A program made the translations under genes and the position numbers. Of a DNA stretch of 64,000 nt, positions 45,411-54,462 are shown piece after piece. Numbering within the stretch: the stretch's first letter is position 1; each line of letters starts with the position of its first letter. The notes under the pieces are model-generated. The model was not told the origin of the DNA, did not search any database, and saw only the letters and a program-made list of their open reading frames with translations. Source of the stretch: Alphaproteobacteria bacterium (GTDB lineage: Bacteria > Pseudomonadota > Alphaproteobacteria > Reyranellales > Reyranellaceae); the NCBI GenBank assembly GCA_016870115.1, contig VGCH01000001.1, positions 62,001 to 126,000 on the forward strand. The letters are read 5' to 3'.

Positions 45411-45983
45411 TTAGCCTCCAAGCCGTTGTTTTTCAACGGATTTGAGACGATTTCGATGTTTGCGCTTGTAGATGGGCTCGCCGAACACCGGCAGGGGCAC
45501 CGGCTCGGTCGGCGCGCCCGCCGCCACCGGGCGCGGCGCGAAGCGGCCGAGGCTCTGGACCCGGTCGTACATGACCAGGGCGCCGGCAATCCCAAGATTG
45601 ACCGAAAACCGCGTGGGAATGCGGACCACCCAATCGCAGAGCGCCTGCACGTCCTTCGACAGCCCCTCGCGTTCGGCGCCGAGGATGTAGGCCGCCTGCC
45701 GGGGATGGCGGAAGCTCGGCAGTTCGATCGCGTCGTCGGAAATTTCGATGCCGACCAGGCGGCAGCCCACAGGCAGGCGGAAATCGTCCAGCTCGGCGAA
45801 GTGGAACGTCGGCACGCTGCCCGGCGTGTCGGAGGTGTCGGCCAACCCGCCGCGGCGCCGGTCATAGCGGGCGCGGAGTGTGAACACGAACCCGGCGCCG
45901 AAGGCATGGGCGGTCCGAAACAACGTGCCGACATTCATCGGCTTGCTGATGCCTTCCACCCCGATGCCGAAATAGCCTTTCAT
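45411..45983 (-). CDS. TrmH family RNA 2'-O-methyltransferase
   Basis: 190 residues of SPOUT type. Motif 1 is KPMNVGTLFRTAHAFG, motif 2 is YILGAEREGLSKDVQALCD, and motif 3 is IPTRFSVNLGIAGALVMYD. It lacks an N-terminal RNA-binding extension but has a basic tail (YKRKHRNRLKSVEKQRLGG). The target nucleotide is unknown. Divergent from the methyltransferase gene that follows. Confidence 0.9.
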   Translation of the reverse strand: MKGYFGIGVEGISKPMNVGTLFRTAHAFGAGFVFTLRARYDRRRGGLADTSDTPGSVPTFHFAELDDFRLPVGCRLVGIEISDDAIELPSFRHPRQAAYILGAEREGLSKDVQALCDWVVRIPTRFSVNLGIAGALVMYDRVQSLGRFAPRPVAAGAPTEPVPLPVFGEPIYKRKHRNRLKSVEKQRLGG

Positions 45984-46065
45984 GACCGCGCGAATTGTTG
46001 CAGTAAGATTGTATCAGGCGCCCGATCCCCCGGTACCGTCGGGGTCGGAGCGTTACAAGGTCATA

Positions 46066-47316
46066 ATGTCCGTCGCTTCCTCCGTCGACAGGGTGCGTGC
46101 GCAATACGAGGCGCTACCCTACCCCGCCCGCGATCCCCGCGAGGAGGCGCTCCGGTTGATCACCGGCACACCGAGCCACGTCCTTGAGATCAATCACTAT
46201 CTGTTCGCCGGGCGGCTGAACTTCGCACGGCCGTTCCGCGCCCTGGTGGCGGGCGGCGGCACCGGCGATGCCTGCATCATGATGGCCCAGCAGCTCGCCG
46301 ACCGGCAGTCGCCGGCCGAGGTGGTCTATCTCGATCTCTCGTCGGCCTCGCGCGCGATCTGCGAGGCGCGGGCCAAGGCGCGGGGCCTTCGCAATATCCG
46401 CTACGAGACCGGCTCGCTGCTCGATCTGCCGACGATGGGGCTGGGCAGCTTCGACTACATCGACTGCACCGGCGTGCTGCACCATCTGCCCGATCCGGCG
46501 GTGGGGCTCGCCACGCTCGCCGCGTCGCTCAAGCCCGAGGGCGGCATGGGCGTGATGCTGTATGGCGAGTATGGTCGCAACGGCGTCTATCCCATGCAGG
46601 AGATGCTGCGCGTGCTGGCGCCGGAGTCGATGGCGACCGAAGACCGGATCGCCATGACCAAGCGGCTGATCCGCTTTCTGCCGACCACCAACCTGTTCCG
46701 CCGCAATCCCTATATCGGCGACCACATCACGGGCGGCGATTCGGGGGTGTACGATCTGCTGCTGCACAGCTGCGATCGCGCCTTCACGGTGCCGCAGATC
46801 GGCGACCTGGCAAGCGGCGCGGGCCTGCGCATCGTGGCGTTTCTCGAGCCGGTCCGCTACGAGCCGGCGACCTACATGAGCGATCCGATGATCGCCCGTC
46901 AGCTCTCCTCGCTGCCGCTGCTGGAGCGCGCGGCCTTCGCCGAGCGGCTGGCCGGCAATCTGCGCACCCATGTGTTCTACGCCACGCGTGCGGGTTTCGA
47001 CACGGTGGCGCGGCCCGAGGACACCTCGGCGATTCCGGTGCTGCGCGAGCTCGATGGCCAGAAGCTCGCGGCGGGCCTTCAGCCCGGCATGCCGCTGGTC
47101 GCCAATCTCGATGGCTTCCCCTGGCGGGCGCAGCTGCCGGCGCTCGCCCAGCGCATCGTCAAACATATCGATGGGCGACGGACCATCGCCGAGATCTACA
47201 CGGCCATGGGCAGCGAAGGCGCGCTGCCGCGCTGGGAGGACTACTACGCCCAGATGGAAGATCTCTATCTCAAGCTGAATGGCGTGAACCATCTGCTGTT
47301 GCGTTTCCGCGGTTGA
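46066..47316 (+). CDS. Class I SAM-dependent methyltransferase with extra C-terminal domain
   Basis: 416 residues. The Rossmann domain (~45-190) has AdoMet motif I as RALVAGGGTGDACIMMA and motif IV as YIDCTGVLHHLPDP. After ~200 residues of linker, a C-terminal region (~330-415) holds VKHIDGRRTIAEIYTAM, a pattern like PqqD-type winged-helix peptide-binding domains. The substrate is unknown. The EamA gene follows after 6 bases. Confidence 0.82.
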   Translation: MSVASSVDRVRAQYEALPYPARDPREEALRLITGTPSHVLEINHYLFAGRLNFARPFRALVAGGGTGDACIMMAQQLADRQSPAEVVYLDLSSASRAICEARAKARGLRNIRYETGSLLDLPTMGLGSFDYIDCTGVLHHLPDPAVGLATLAASLKPEGGMGVMLYGEYGRNGVYPMQEMLRVLAPESMATEDRIAMTKRLIRFLPTTNLFRRNPYIGDHITGGDSGVYDLLLHSCDRAFTVPQIGDLASGAGLRIVAFLEPVRYEPATYMSDPMIARQLSSLPLLERAAFAERLAGNLRTHVFYATRAGFDTVARPEDTSAIPVLRELDGQKLAAGLQPGMPLVANLDGFPWRAQLPALAQRIVKHIDGRRTIAEIYTAMGSEGALPRWEDYYAQMEDLYLKLNGVNHLLLRFRG

Positions 47317-47322
47317 CGCCGC

Positions 47323-48267
47323 GTGAGCGTCAACTCTTTCGCCATCGCGCTCGCGAACGCCGCGCTCTGGACCGTCTATCTCCAGCTCACCCGCCAGATC
47401 GTGGGCGGCGGGCGGCTCGATTCGTGGGCCTATACGCTCGTGCAGCTGTTGGCCGCCGGCGTCCTGATGATGTGGCTGGGCCGGCGCGCGCCGGGGAGCT
47501 GGCGCGACCTGATCTCGCCCTGGACGATGCTCTATGCGCTCGCCCGCGTGGTGGTCGTCGGATCGACCGCGGCGTCGCTGGTGTGGCTCGCCGCCGCGCA
47601 AAGCACGCTGGTGGCGACCTCCAGCGTCGTGGTGGGCGCGCTCGCCGCCTGGGCGATCGAGCGCCGCCCGCCGCCGCGCCGCGAGCGCTGGGCGATCGCC
47701 GGACTCTTTGTCGGCATCGTGGGGCTGGTCGCGAACCTGACGCCCGATACGGCCTGGCGCGGCGCGATGTGGACCATCCTGTCGGAGAGCGTGCTGGTCG
47801 CGACCTCGTTCATGATCGCCGCCCACCCGTCCAACCGCAGCCCCGACCTCGCCGTGCGCTCGCGCTTTACCGGCGAAATGCTGCTGGTGACCTCGGTCGC
47901 GCTGATCGCCGGCTGGACGGTGGCGGGACTCGCCGGCGTGACGCGCACGCCCTGGGAGGGTGCGGGCGACGCCTTCGGCAATCCCGAGCTCTGGATGTGG
48001 GGCGTGCTGGCGGGCCTTGTGTTTCGCGGTCCCGGCACCTGGATTTCCTTCTGGACGATCAACGCCGCCGGTGTGCAGGGCTATTTGATCGGCCTCACCG
48101 CCATTCCATTTCTGTCGATCCTTGCCGAGATCGCGCTCGGCGAGCTGGGGCTGATCAACGCCGCGCGCCTCAGTCTTGCGGAGTGGCTCGCGGCCGCAGC
48201 GATCCTCGCGGCGGCGCTGTGGCTGATGGTGGTGCGGCTGCAAGCGCGAGACGCCGGCGCGCCATAA
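47323..48267 (+). CDS. EamA/DMT family transporter
   Basis: 314 residues, about ten membrane helices in two halves. VVVGSTAASLVWLAAAQSTLVATSSVVVGALAAWAIERRPP is the end of the first EamA half, and LIGLTAIPFLSILAEIALGELGL the matching part of the second. The start is GTG. It is coupled to the methyltransferase gene and overlaps the convergent sigma-factor gene by ~98 bases. Confidence 0.82.
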   Translation: MSVNSFAIALANAALWTVYLQLTRQIVGGGRLDSWAYTLVQLLAAGVLMMWLGRRAPGSWRDLISPWTMLYALARVVVVGSTAASLVWLAAAQSTLVATSSVVVGALAAWAIERRPPPRRERWAIAGLFVGIVGLVANLTPDTAWRGAMWTILSESVLVATSFMIAAHPSNRSPDLAVRSRFTGEMLLVTSVALIAGWTVAGLAGVTRTPWEGAGDAFGNPELWMWGVLAGLVFRGPGTWISFWTINAAGVQGYLIGLTAIPFLSILAEIALGELGLINAARLSLAEWLAAAAILAAALWLMVVRLQARDAGAP

Positions 48268-49570
48268 GTCGCTGCTCGGGCTGGGTGCGCGATCGCGCCT
48301 CGGCGAGAGCGAAATGTTGCCGGGCCTCGTCGAGGCGGCCCAACTCCGCGAGAAACGTCGCCATCGCGGCATGCCCATAGGGCGATGCGCCAAGCGTCGG
48401 CAGCACCGATTCCACCGCCTCGATCCCGGTCGCGGAGCCGCGGGCGCGGCCCACCGCGACGGCGCGGGCGAGCGCGAGCGTTGGCGAGGCATCGATCTCG
48501 AGCAGTCCGTCGTAGATCTCAAGAATGCGCGACCAGTCCGTCGCCGCACCCGACGGCGCGGTGGCGTGCAGCGCCGCGATTTCGGCGCGGGCGTGCCAGA
48601 CCGTGAGCGCCCCGCCACGGGCGGAGCGCTCGAGATGCGCAAGACCCAGCGCGATGGCTGACGCATCCCAGGCCGCGCGCGGCTGATCGTCCAGAAGCTG
48701 CGCCACGCCATCGGGACCGACCCGCGTCGCGAGTCGCGCGGCGGTGAGCAGTAGCAGCGCCGCCAGCGCGTCGCTCGCCGGCGCGCGCGTCGTTTTGTGG
48801 CGGGCGAGCGCGCGGGCGAGCCGGATCGCCTCGACGCACAGCTCCGGCTGCACAAGCGACTCGCCGGAGGACGCGGAGTAGCCCTCGTTGAACATCAGCC
48901 AGAGGGCGGTGCGCACCGACTCCGCGCGGGCCGGCAGCGCGTCGGGCGGCGGCGTCTCGATGGGGATGTCGGCATCCTCAAGCGCGCGGCGCGCGCGCAC
49001 CAGACGCTGGGCGATGGCGGTCGGCTCGGCCAGCAGACCGGCGGCAATCTGCGGCACGGTGAGGCCCGCGACGGTTTTCAGCGCCACCGTCACCCGCATC
49101 TCGGGCGAGAGCACTGGATGGCAGACGGCGAACAGGAGCGCGAGCTCGTCCTCGTTCAGCTCGCGCTCGAACCGACCCTCGGTCGGCGCGGCGGCGGGCG
49201 GAACCTCCAACGTACCCGCGAGGCGCGCCGCGCGGGCGGCGCCCCGCAACAGGTCGAGCGCGCGATTGCGCGCGACGACCGCGAGCCAGGCTTCGGGCTC
49301 CGGCGGCACGCCGCGCCACGGCCACAGATCCAGCGCACGCATCAGCGCGTGCTGGACCGCGTCCTCGGCGACATCGAGACGGCCCGCCCCCAGCCGGCGC
49401 GCGAGCGCGGCCACCAGCCGGCTGCCGGCGTCGCGCGCCAGCCGGTCGATCGCCGCGCTGGCGGGACTGTCCGGGGCGGCCCTGGTCAGGCGCCCTTCTT
49501 GGCCTCGTCGACCGAAGCCTGGTCGAGCGCGCGCAGTTCGATCCAGTTGCCCTCCCGCAGGTGCGGGCAC
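48170..49570 (-). CDS. ECF RNA polymerase sigma factor with C-terminal DUF6596 domain (ECF42-like)
   Basis: Sigma-70 region 2 is seen in LDVAEDAVQHALMRALDLWP and AWLAVVARNRALDLLR, region 4 in LLFAVCHPVLSPEMRVTVALKTVAGLTVPQIAAGLL. A long C-terminal extension follows (LWLMFNEGYSASSGE, QHFALAEARSRT), typical of the ECF42 group, which is encoded next to YCII/DGPF proteins as here. The start is uncertain: the only canonical codon ahead of the domain is GTG at 49570, 84 bases inside the YCII gene; a CTG at 49489 within CTGA would fit coupling better. Confidence 0.85.
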   Translation of the reverse strand: MPAPAGGQLDRTARARPGFGRRGQEGRLTRAAPDSPASAAIDRLARDAGSRLVAALARRLGAGRLDVAEDAVQHALMRALDLWPWRGVPPEPEAWLAVVARNRALDLLRGAARAARLAGTLEVPPAAAPTEGRFERELNEDELALLFAVCHPVLSPEMRVTVALKTVAGLTVPQIAAGLLAEPTAIAQRLVRARRALEDADIPIETPPPDALPARAESVRTALWLMFNEGYSASSGESLVQPELCVEAIRLARALARHKTTRAPASDALAALLLLTAARLATRVGPDGVAQLLDDQPRAAWDASAIALGLAHLERSARGGALTVWHARAEIAALHATAPSGAATDWSRILEIYDGLLEIDASPTLALARAVAVGRARGSATGIEAVESVLPTLGASPYGHAAMATFLAELGRLDEARQHFALAEARSRTQPEQRLMARRRLALAAAPPSATAPPRGSLRPRATPQD

Positions 49571-49947
49571 TCGCGCACGATCGCATCGGCCTCGGCGGCA
49601 TTGGCCGCTTCGATCACGAAATAGCCGCTGATCACGTCCTTGGCTTCGGCGTAGGCGCCGTCGGCGACGACGGGCTTGCCGTCCTTGACGCTGAACTTTC
49701 GGATCGCGCCGGTGGTGAGCTTCTCGCCGCTCACCAGCTTGCCGCGCCGCCCCAGATCGCCCGCCCAGGCCGAATAGCGGCGGATGGTCTCCATCATCGC
49801 CTCGCGCGGCATGGTGAGGTTGTCATTGGGGTTCTGGTGCAGAAGCAGGATGTACTGGGCCGTGTCGGTCTCCGTGGAAGGGCCGGCGACGGTGTGCCGC
49901 CACCCCCTTAACGTCCGGCGGGCGACGGAATCGACATCGCCGCCCAA
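49486..49947 (-). CDS. YCII-related (DGPF-type) protein
   Basis: The conserved part begins QYILLLHQNPND and continues METIRRYSAWAGDL, KLVSGEKL and VISGYFVIEAANAAEADAIVRECPHL, a standard YCII/DGPF domain. These proteins are genetic partners of ECF42 sigma factors. The nominal start is TTG at 49947. The natural-looking start, with GGAG 6 bases before, is an ACG at 49863-49861 where homologues have ATG. The gene is upstream of, and overlaps, the sigma factor. Confidence 0.8.
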   Translation of the reverse strand: MGGDVDSVARRTLRGWRHTVAGPSTETDTAQYILLLHQNPNDNLTMPREAMMETIRRYSAWAGDLGRRGKLVSGEKLTTGAIRKFSVKDGKPVVADGAYAEAKDVISGYFVIEAANAAEADAIVRECPHLREGNWIELRALDQASVDEAKKGA

Positions 49948-49954
49948 CTTTTTT

Positions 49955-50938
49955 TCAGCGTCCGGCCAGCGCCTCGGGATTAGTGACGTTTATCGGCTTG
50001 CCGTCGAGCCAGGCCTCGATATTGGCGACCGTCTCGCCGTGATAGACGCGATAGTTCTCTTCCGCGACATAGCCCAGATGCGTCGCCAGCGTCACGTTGG
50101 GCAGGCGGGTGAGCGGATGGCCCGCAGGCAGCGGCTCGATGTCGAACACATCGAGCGCCGCATGCGCCAGCGTGCCGTCCGACAGCGCCGCGACCAGGGC
50201 CCGCTCGTCGACGATCGGTCCGCGCGAGGTGTTCACCAGGATCGCGCCCGGTTTCAGGCGGGCGAGTTCGGCGGCGCCCAGCAGGCCGCGCGTGCGCTCC
50301 GACAGAACGAGGTGGATCGACAGAAAATCCGACGTCGCGAGCAGCTCGTCGCGCGACACCAGGCGCGCACCGCTCGCTTTCGCCTTCTCCTCGGTGAGGT
50401 TCTGGCTCCAGGCGACGACCTCCATGCCGAAGGCGCGCGCGTAGCCCGCGACGCGGCTGCCGAGCTTGCCGAGCCCCAGCACGCCCAGCCGCTTGCCCTC
50501 GAGGATGTGCATGTTGCGCAACCCCTGATGCCAGCCGCCCGCCCGCATGCCGCGATCGGCCCGCGCAAGATCGCGCGCCGCCGACATCAGGAGCGCCCAG
50601 GCGAGCTCGGCCGTCGAGGCTGTCGAGTTGCCGCCCTTGGTGTTGCAGACGGGGATGCCGCGCGCCGTCGCCGCCGCGGTGTCCAGGCTGGGCGCGCGCG
50701 CGCCGGTCAGCACGATCAGCTTCAGGGCCGGCAGACGGTCGATCAGCGCCTTGGGAAACGGCTGCCGTTCGCGCAGCAACTGCGCGATCTCGAACGACGC
50801 GAGCCCGCGCGCCGCGTCATCGATCGAGCCGAACGGTTGGTCGAACGCCACGATTCCGACGCCGCGCCGGCGCAATCGATCCCAGTCGGCGAGTTTCAGC
50901 GCCACGTTCTGATAGTCATCGAGGAGAGCGAGCTTCAT
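49955..50938 (-). CDS. D-2-hydroxyacid dehydrogenase family protein
   Basis: 327 residues. The NAD site is GVLGLGKLGSRVAGYARAFGMEVVAW. The catalytic Arg is in VNTSRGPIVDERAL, the Glu in DVFDIEPLP and the His in ATHLGYVAEE. The N-terminal LALLDDYQNVALKLADW is typical of a subgroup annotated as D-2-hydroxyacid or phosphoglycerate-like dehydrogenases. It is too short for SerA with an ACT domain. Substrate unknown. Confidence 0.9.
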   Translation of the reverse strand: MKLALLDDYQNVALKLADWDRLRRRGVGIVAFDQPFGSIDDAARGLASFEIAQLLRERQPFPKALIDRLPALKLIVLTGARAPSLDTAAATARGIPVCNTKGGNSTASTAELAWALLMSAARDLARADRGMRAGGWHQGLRNMHILEGKRLGVLGLGKLGSRVAGYARAFGMEVVAWSQNLTEEKAKASGARLVSRDELLATSDFLSIHLVLSERTRGLLGAAELARLKPGAILVNTSRGPIVDERALVAALSDGTLAHAALDVFDIEPLPAGHPLTRLPNVTLATHLGYVAEENYRVYHGETVANIEAWLDGKPINVTNPEALAGR

Positions 50939-51022
50939 GCGCGGCGGATCATGCGGGCGCCATCAGGGCCATGCAAGGCGGCCGGCCGCTCGCGCGCATC
51001 AACGATGTTGATCGGGAAGAAT

Positions 51023-51097
51023 TGGAGCGGGCGAAGGGATTTGAACCCTCGACCCCAACCTTGGCAAGGTTGTGCTCTACCCCTGAGCTACGCCCGC
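51023..51097 (-). tRNA. tRNA-Gly (anticodon GCC)
   Basis: On the minus strand GCGGGCGTAGCTC begins a full cloverleaf with a 7-base acceptor stem, loop TTGCCAA with GCC anticodon, TTCAAAT T loop and encoded CCA. It reads GGC/GGU glycine codons. Confidence 0.97.
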
Positions 51098-51131
51098 GCT
51101 CCGACCCGGCGGGAACCGCCGGGAGGCGGTG

Positions 51132-51160
51132 TGGATAGGGCTTTTCGGCCGCCTTGGCAA
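51132..51160 (-). promoter_or_regulatory. Candidate promoter of tRNA-Gly
   Basis: On the minus strand TTGCCA and TATCCA are separated by 17 bases and lie about 35 bases before the tRNA 5' end. The spacing is ideal for a housekeeping sigma factor. Confidence 0.55.
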
Positions 51161-51173
51161 GGGGCCGGGGCGC

Positions 51174-52040
51174 TCAAGCCATCGCCAGCAGGCGCTGCAA
51201 ATACTTGCCGTACTCGCTGGTCGCGATCGGCTCGATCAGCCGCGCCAGACCGGCGTTGTCGATGTAGCCCATGCGCCACGCGACCTCTTCGGGGCTGCCG
51301 ATCTGGAGACCCTGCCGATCCTCGACCGTCTCGACGAACTGCGCGGCACGCAGCAGGCTCGACGGCGTGCCGGTGTCGAGCCAGGCATAGCCGCGGCCGA
51401 GCCGCTCGACATCGAGCCGGCCCGCCTTGAGATAGTGGGCGTTGATGTCGCTGATCTCGAGCTCGCCGCGCGCCGAACGCGGCGTCGCCTGCGCCACCTC
51501 GCAAACGTCGGCGCTGTAGAAGTAGAGGCCGGTCACCGCCCAGTTCGAGCGCGGCTGCTTGGGCTTCTCGACGATCGAGATGGGACGGTCCTGGGCATCG
51601 AACTCGACCACGCCATAGGCGGTCGGATCCGACACGTAGTAGGCGTAGATCGTGGCGTTGCTGCCGGCGGCACCGCGCTCGACCATGGCGCGCAGGCTGT
51701 CGCCGTAGAAGAGATTGTCGCCGAGGATGAGGCCGACGCGCGAGGTGCCGATGAAGGTCCGGCCGATCAGGAACGCCTCGCCGATGCCGCCAGCCTTGGC
51801 CTGCAGCGCGTAGCTGATGTCGAGGCCCCATTGCCGGCCATCGCCGAACAGCCGGTGGTAGGACTCGATGTCCTGGGGGTTCACGATCAGCAAGATCTCG
51901 CGGCAGCCCGACAGCATCAGCGTGGTCAGCGGGTAGTAGACCATCGGCTTGTTGTAGACGGGCAGAAGCTGCTTGTTCGACGCGCGCGTCATGGGGTAGA
52001 GCCGCGTACCGCTGCCCCCCGCCAGTACAATGCCTTTCAT
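51174..52040 (-). CDS. rfbA: Glucose-1-phosphate thymidylyltransferase
   Basis: 288 residues. MKGIVLAGGSGTRLYPMTRASNKQLLPVYNKPMVYYPL is the nucleotide-binding N-terminus, with LILGDNLFYG and VVEFDAQDRPISIVEKPKQPRSN following. It makes dTDP-glucose, the entry to dTDP-rhamnose. rfbB, C and D are not in the window. The ATG 9 codons inside the longest frame matches the conserved start. Confidence 0.95.
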   Translation of the reverse strand: MKGIVLAGGSGTRLYPMTRASNKQLLPVYNKPMVYYPLTTLMLSGCREILLIVNPQDIESYHRLFGDGRQWGLDISYALQAKAGGIGEAFLIGRTFIGTSRVGLILGDNLFYGDSLRAMVERGAAGSNATIYAYYVSDPTAYGVVEFDAQDRPISIVEKPKQPRSNWAVTGLYFYSADVCEVAQATPRSARGELEISDINAHYLKAGRLDVERLGRGYAWLDTGTPSSLLRAAQFVETVEDRQGLQIGSPEEVAWRMGYIDNAGLARLIEPIATSEYGKYLQRLLAMA

Positions 52041-52109
52041 TCCGATCCTCGTTCTCCCCGATGGCATAGCTCACGCAAGTGACGGCCGAGGTCAAGCGGA
52101 ACCGGCGTC

Positions 52110-52601
52110 GTGCTGACGCCACAAGCCCTGCTGGCGCGGCTCGATGCGGCGGGCATCGCGCATCGCACCGTCGAACATCCGCCGGTCTTCACCGTCGAGG
52201 AGGCGAAGGCGCTGCGCGGGACGTTGCCCGGCGCGCACATCAAGAACCTCTTCCTGCGCAACAAGAAGGAAGAGATGTGGCTTGTCGTGGCGCTCGAGGA
52301 TCGCGCGATCGACCTCAAGGGGCTGGGCGAGCGGTTGGGCGCGGGACGCCTGTCGTTCGGCAGTCCCGACCGGCTGGCGCGGTATCTCGGTGTCACGCCC
52401 GGATCGGTGACGCCGCTGGCGCTGCTCAACGATGCCGCGGGGGCGGTTCGACTGGCCATGGATCGGGGGCTCGCCGACGCCGATCCGGTGAACGCCCACC
52501 CGCTCATCAACAGCATGACGACGGCGCTCGCCATGCGCGATCTGCTGCGTTTGCTGGAGGACACCGGCCACCGGCCGGTCTGGCTGGATCTGGACCGATA
52601 G
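52110..52601 (+). CDS. YbaK/prolyl-tRNA deacylase domain protein (ProX-like)
   Basis: 163 residues forming a single YbaK/INS domain: HRTVEHPPVFTVEEAKAL, GAHIKNLFLRNKKEEMWLVVALEDRAIDLK with the key Lys45, VTPLALLND and NAHPLINSMTTAL. It would remove wrongly attached amino acids from tRNA-Pro. The GTG start is preferred because the domain begins at once. Divergent from rfbA. Confidence 0.9.
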   Translation: MLTPQALLARLDAAGIAHRTVEHPPVFTVEEAKALRGTLPGAHIKNLFLRNKKEEMWLVVALEDRAIDLKGLGERLGAGRLSFGSPDRLARYLGVTPGSVTPLALLNDAAGAVRLAMDRGLADADPVNAHPLINSMTTALAMRDLLRLLEDTGHRPVWLDLDR

Positions 52602-52616
52602 TGTTATAGTGTAACA
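52602..52616. promoter_or_regulatory. Zur-like operator before znuA
   Basis: TGTTATAGTGTAACA is a near-perfect inverted repeat of the Fur/Zur type (GTTATA...TGTAAC), in an otherwise GC-rich region and 18 bases before the znuA ATG. Its position fits zinc repression of znuA. Confidence 0.7.
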
Positions 52617-52634
52617 TTGCTGTCTGGAGAAGCC

Positions 52635-53555
52635 ATGCACCGTCGTCCTTTCCTGGTCGGCTTGACCGCCGCCCTCGCCACGCCCGCGCTCGCGCAAGAC
52701 AAGCCGCGCGTCGTGGCAACGTTCTCGATCCTGGGCGACATGGTTCGGGAGATCGCGGGCGACCGAGTTGAACTCACCACCCTGGCCGGTCCCGACGCCG
52801 ATGCGCACGTCTTCAAGCCGACGCCGGCCGACGCGCGCGCCGTGGCGCAGGCGGCATTGCTGGTCGCGAACGGTGGCGGCTTCGATTCGTGGGCCGACAA
52901 GCTCGCGAAGGCCGCACCACTGCGGGGCCGGCGGATTTCCGCCGTGCAGGGGATCACGCTTCAGAAGGCGCAACACGGGCACGGGCACTCGCACGGGCAC
53001 AGCCATGGCCACAGCCACGCGCACGGACCCGATCCGCATTGCTGGCAGGATGTTTCGCTCGCCCGTCGCTACGCCGCGACCATCGCCGAGGGACTGCGCG
53101 CGGTCGATGCGGCCGGTGCCGCTCACTACATGCAACGGCTCGCGGCCTACGATGCCCGGTTGGTCGACCTCGACGCCTGGGTGAAGCGCGAGATCGCCAC
53201 GGTGCCGGCCGACAAGCGTCGCGTGATCGCGAGCCACGATGCCTTCGCCTATTTCGAGCGCGCCTATGGCGTGAAGTTCCACGCGCCGCGCGGGCTCAGC
53301 ACCGAAGCCGAGCCGACCGCCAAGGACGTGGCGGCGCTGATCCGGCTGGTCCGCGACCAGAAGATCAAGGCGCTGTTCGTCGAGAACATGACCAACCCCG
53401 CCCTGGTCGAGCAGATCGCGCGCGAATCGGGCGGACGGGTTGGCGGCAAGCTCTTCAGCGACGCGCTGTCGCCGCCAAGCGGCCCGGCCGGAACCTACGA
53501 CGCGATGATGCGCCACAACGTCAAGACCCTGGTCGCCGGCATGGCGGCGAACTGA
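52635..53555 (+). CDS. znuA: Zinc ABC transporter substrate-binding protein
   Basis: 306 residues with a signal peptide (1-~20). The four metal ligands of the ZnuA type are seen: His58 (DAHVF), His135 (DPHCW), His201 (ASHDAFAYF) and Asp276 (FSDAL). A His-rich loop at ~114-130 (HGHGHSHGHSHGHSHAH) is the zinc-gathering loop of ZnuA. znuB and znuC are not adjacent. The Zur-like box upstream supports zinc as the cargo. Confidence 0.93.
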   Translation: MHRRPFLVGLTAALATPALAQDKPRVVATFSILGDMVREIAGDRVELTTLAGPDADAHVFKPTPADARAVAQAALLVANGGGFDSWADKLAKAAPLRGRRISAVQGITLQKAQHGHGHSHGHSHGHSHAHGPDPHCWQDVSLARRYAATIAEGLRAVDAAGAAHYMQRLAAYDARLVDLDAWVKREIATVPADKRRVIASHDAFAYFERAYGVKFHAPRGLSTEAEPTAKDVAALIRLVRDQKIKALFVENMTNPALVEQIARESGGRVGGKLFSDALSPPSGPAGTYDAMMRHNVKTLVAGMAAN

Positions 53556-53562
53556 CGTCGCT

Positions 53563-54462
53563 CTACACGGGCTCGACCGCGACCCCGGCCGCGCGGCGTG
53601 CGGCCTGCAGCGTGTTCAGCATCAGGCACGCGCGAGTCATCGGGCCCACACCGCCCGGCACGGGCGTGATCGCGCCGGCAACGGCCGCCGCCTCGTCATA
53701 GGCCACGTCGCCGACCAGCCGGCTCTTGCCGCCGGGAACGTCGGTGCGGTTGATGCCGACATCGATCACCGTGGCGCCCGGCTTGATCCAGTCGCCACGC
53801 ACGAAGCGCGGCTTGCCGATCGCGGCCACCACAATGTCGGCGCGGCGGCAGAGCGCGGGCAGGTCGCGGGTGCGCGAATGGGCGATGGTGACGGTGCAAT
53901 CGGCGCGCAGCAGCAGCTGGACCATCGGGCGGCCCACCAGCGTCGAGCGGCCGATCACCAGGGCATCGAGACCGCCGAGCGCGGGCCGCGCCTCGGCCAG
54001 CATCAGCGAGACGCCGAGCGGCGTGCAAGCCACGGGAAAATCGAGCGGTGCGCCGGCGGCCAGCGCACCCAGCCGACCGACATTCACGGGATGGAACCCG
54101 TCGACATCCTTGTCGGGATCGACCGCCGCCAGCACCCGCGTGGTGTTGATGTGCCGCGGCAGCGGCAGCTGCACCAGAATGCCGCTCACGGCCGGATCGG
54201 CGTTGAGCCGCGCCACCAGCGCCAGCAAGTCGGACTCGGTCGTCGCCGCGGGCAGTCGATGATCGAACGCCGCCATGCCGGCATCGGCCGCGTTGCGACC
54301 CTTGGCCTGCACATAGACATCGCTCGCGGCATCGTCGCCGACCAGAACGGTCGCCAGTCCCGGTTGAGGCGCACCGCCCGCGCGCAGCGCCGCAACAGCG
54401 CTCGCCACCCGACCGCGCAGGCCCTGGGCCAGCGCGTTGCCGTCGATCCGCACGGCGCTCAT
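53563..54462 (-). CDS. folD: Bifunctional methylenetetrahydrofolate dehydrogenase/cyclohydrolase
   Basis: 299 residues. [14 protein letters not shown] holds the catalytic Lys, [19 protein letters not shown]-type (ACTPLGV) and [17 protein letters not shown] are the family blocks, and [22 protein letters not shown] closes the protein. It interconverts methylene- and formyl-THF. The start overlaps the yggT stop by 4 bases. Confidence 0.97.
   Translation of the reverse strand: MSAVRIDGNALAQGLRGRVASAVAALRAGGAPQPGLATVLVGDDAASDVYVQAKGRNAADAGMAAFDHRLPAATTESDLLALVARLNADPAVSGILVQLPLPRHINTTRVLAAVDPDKDVDGFHPVNVGRLGALAAGAPLDFPVACTPLGVSLMLAEARPALGGLDALVIGRSTLVGRPMVQLLLRADCTVTIAHSRTRDLPALCRRADIVVAAIGKPRFVRGDWIKPGATVIDVGINRTDVPGGKSRLVGDVAYDEAAAVAGAITPVPGGVGPMTRACLMLNTLQAARRAAGVAVEPV

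Noticed and set aside
46114-48855. A 913-residue open frame on the minus strand
   Set aside because: It is antisense to the methyltransferase and transporter genes, both of which have clear family motifs; the frame itself has none.
52974-53026. A repetitive CAC/GGC tract that looks like a tandem repeat or small CRISPR-like run
   Set aside because: It encodes the His-rich zinc loop of ZnuA in frame. There are no spacers and no direct repeats of CRISPR length anywhere in the window.
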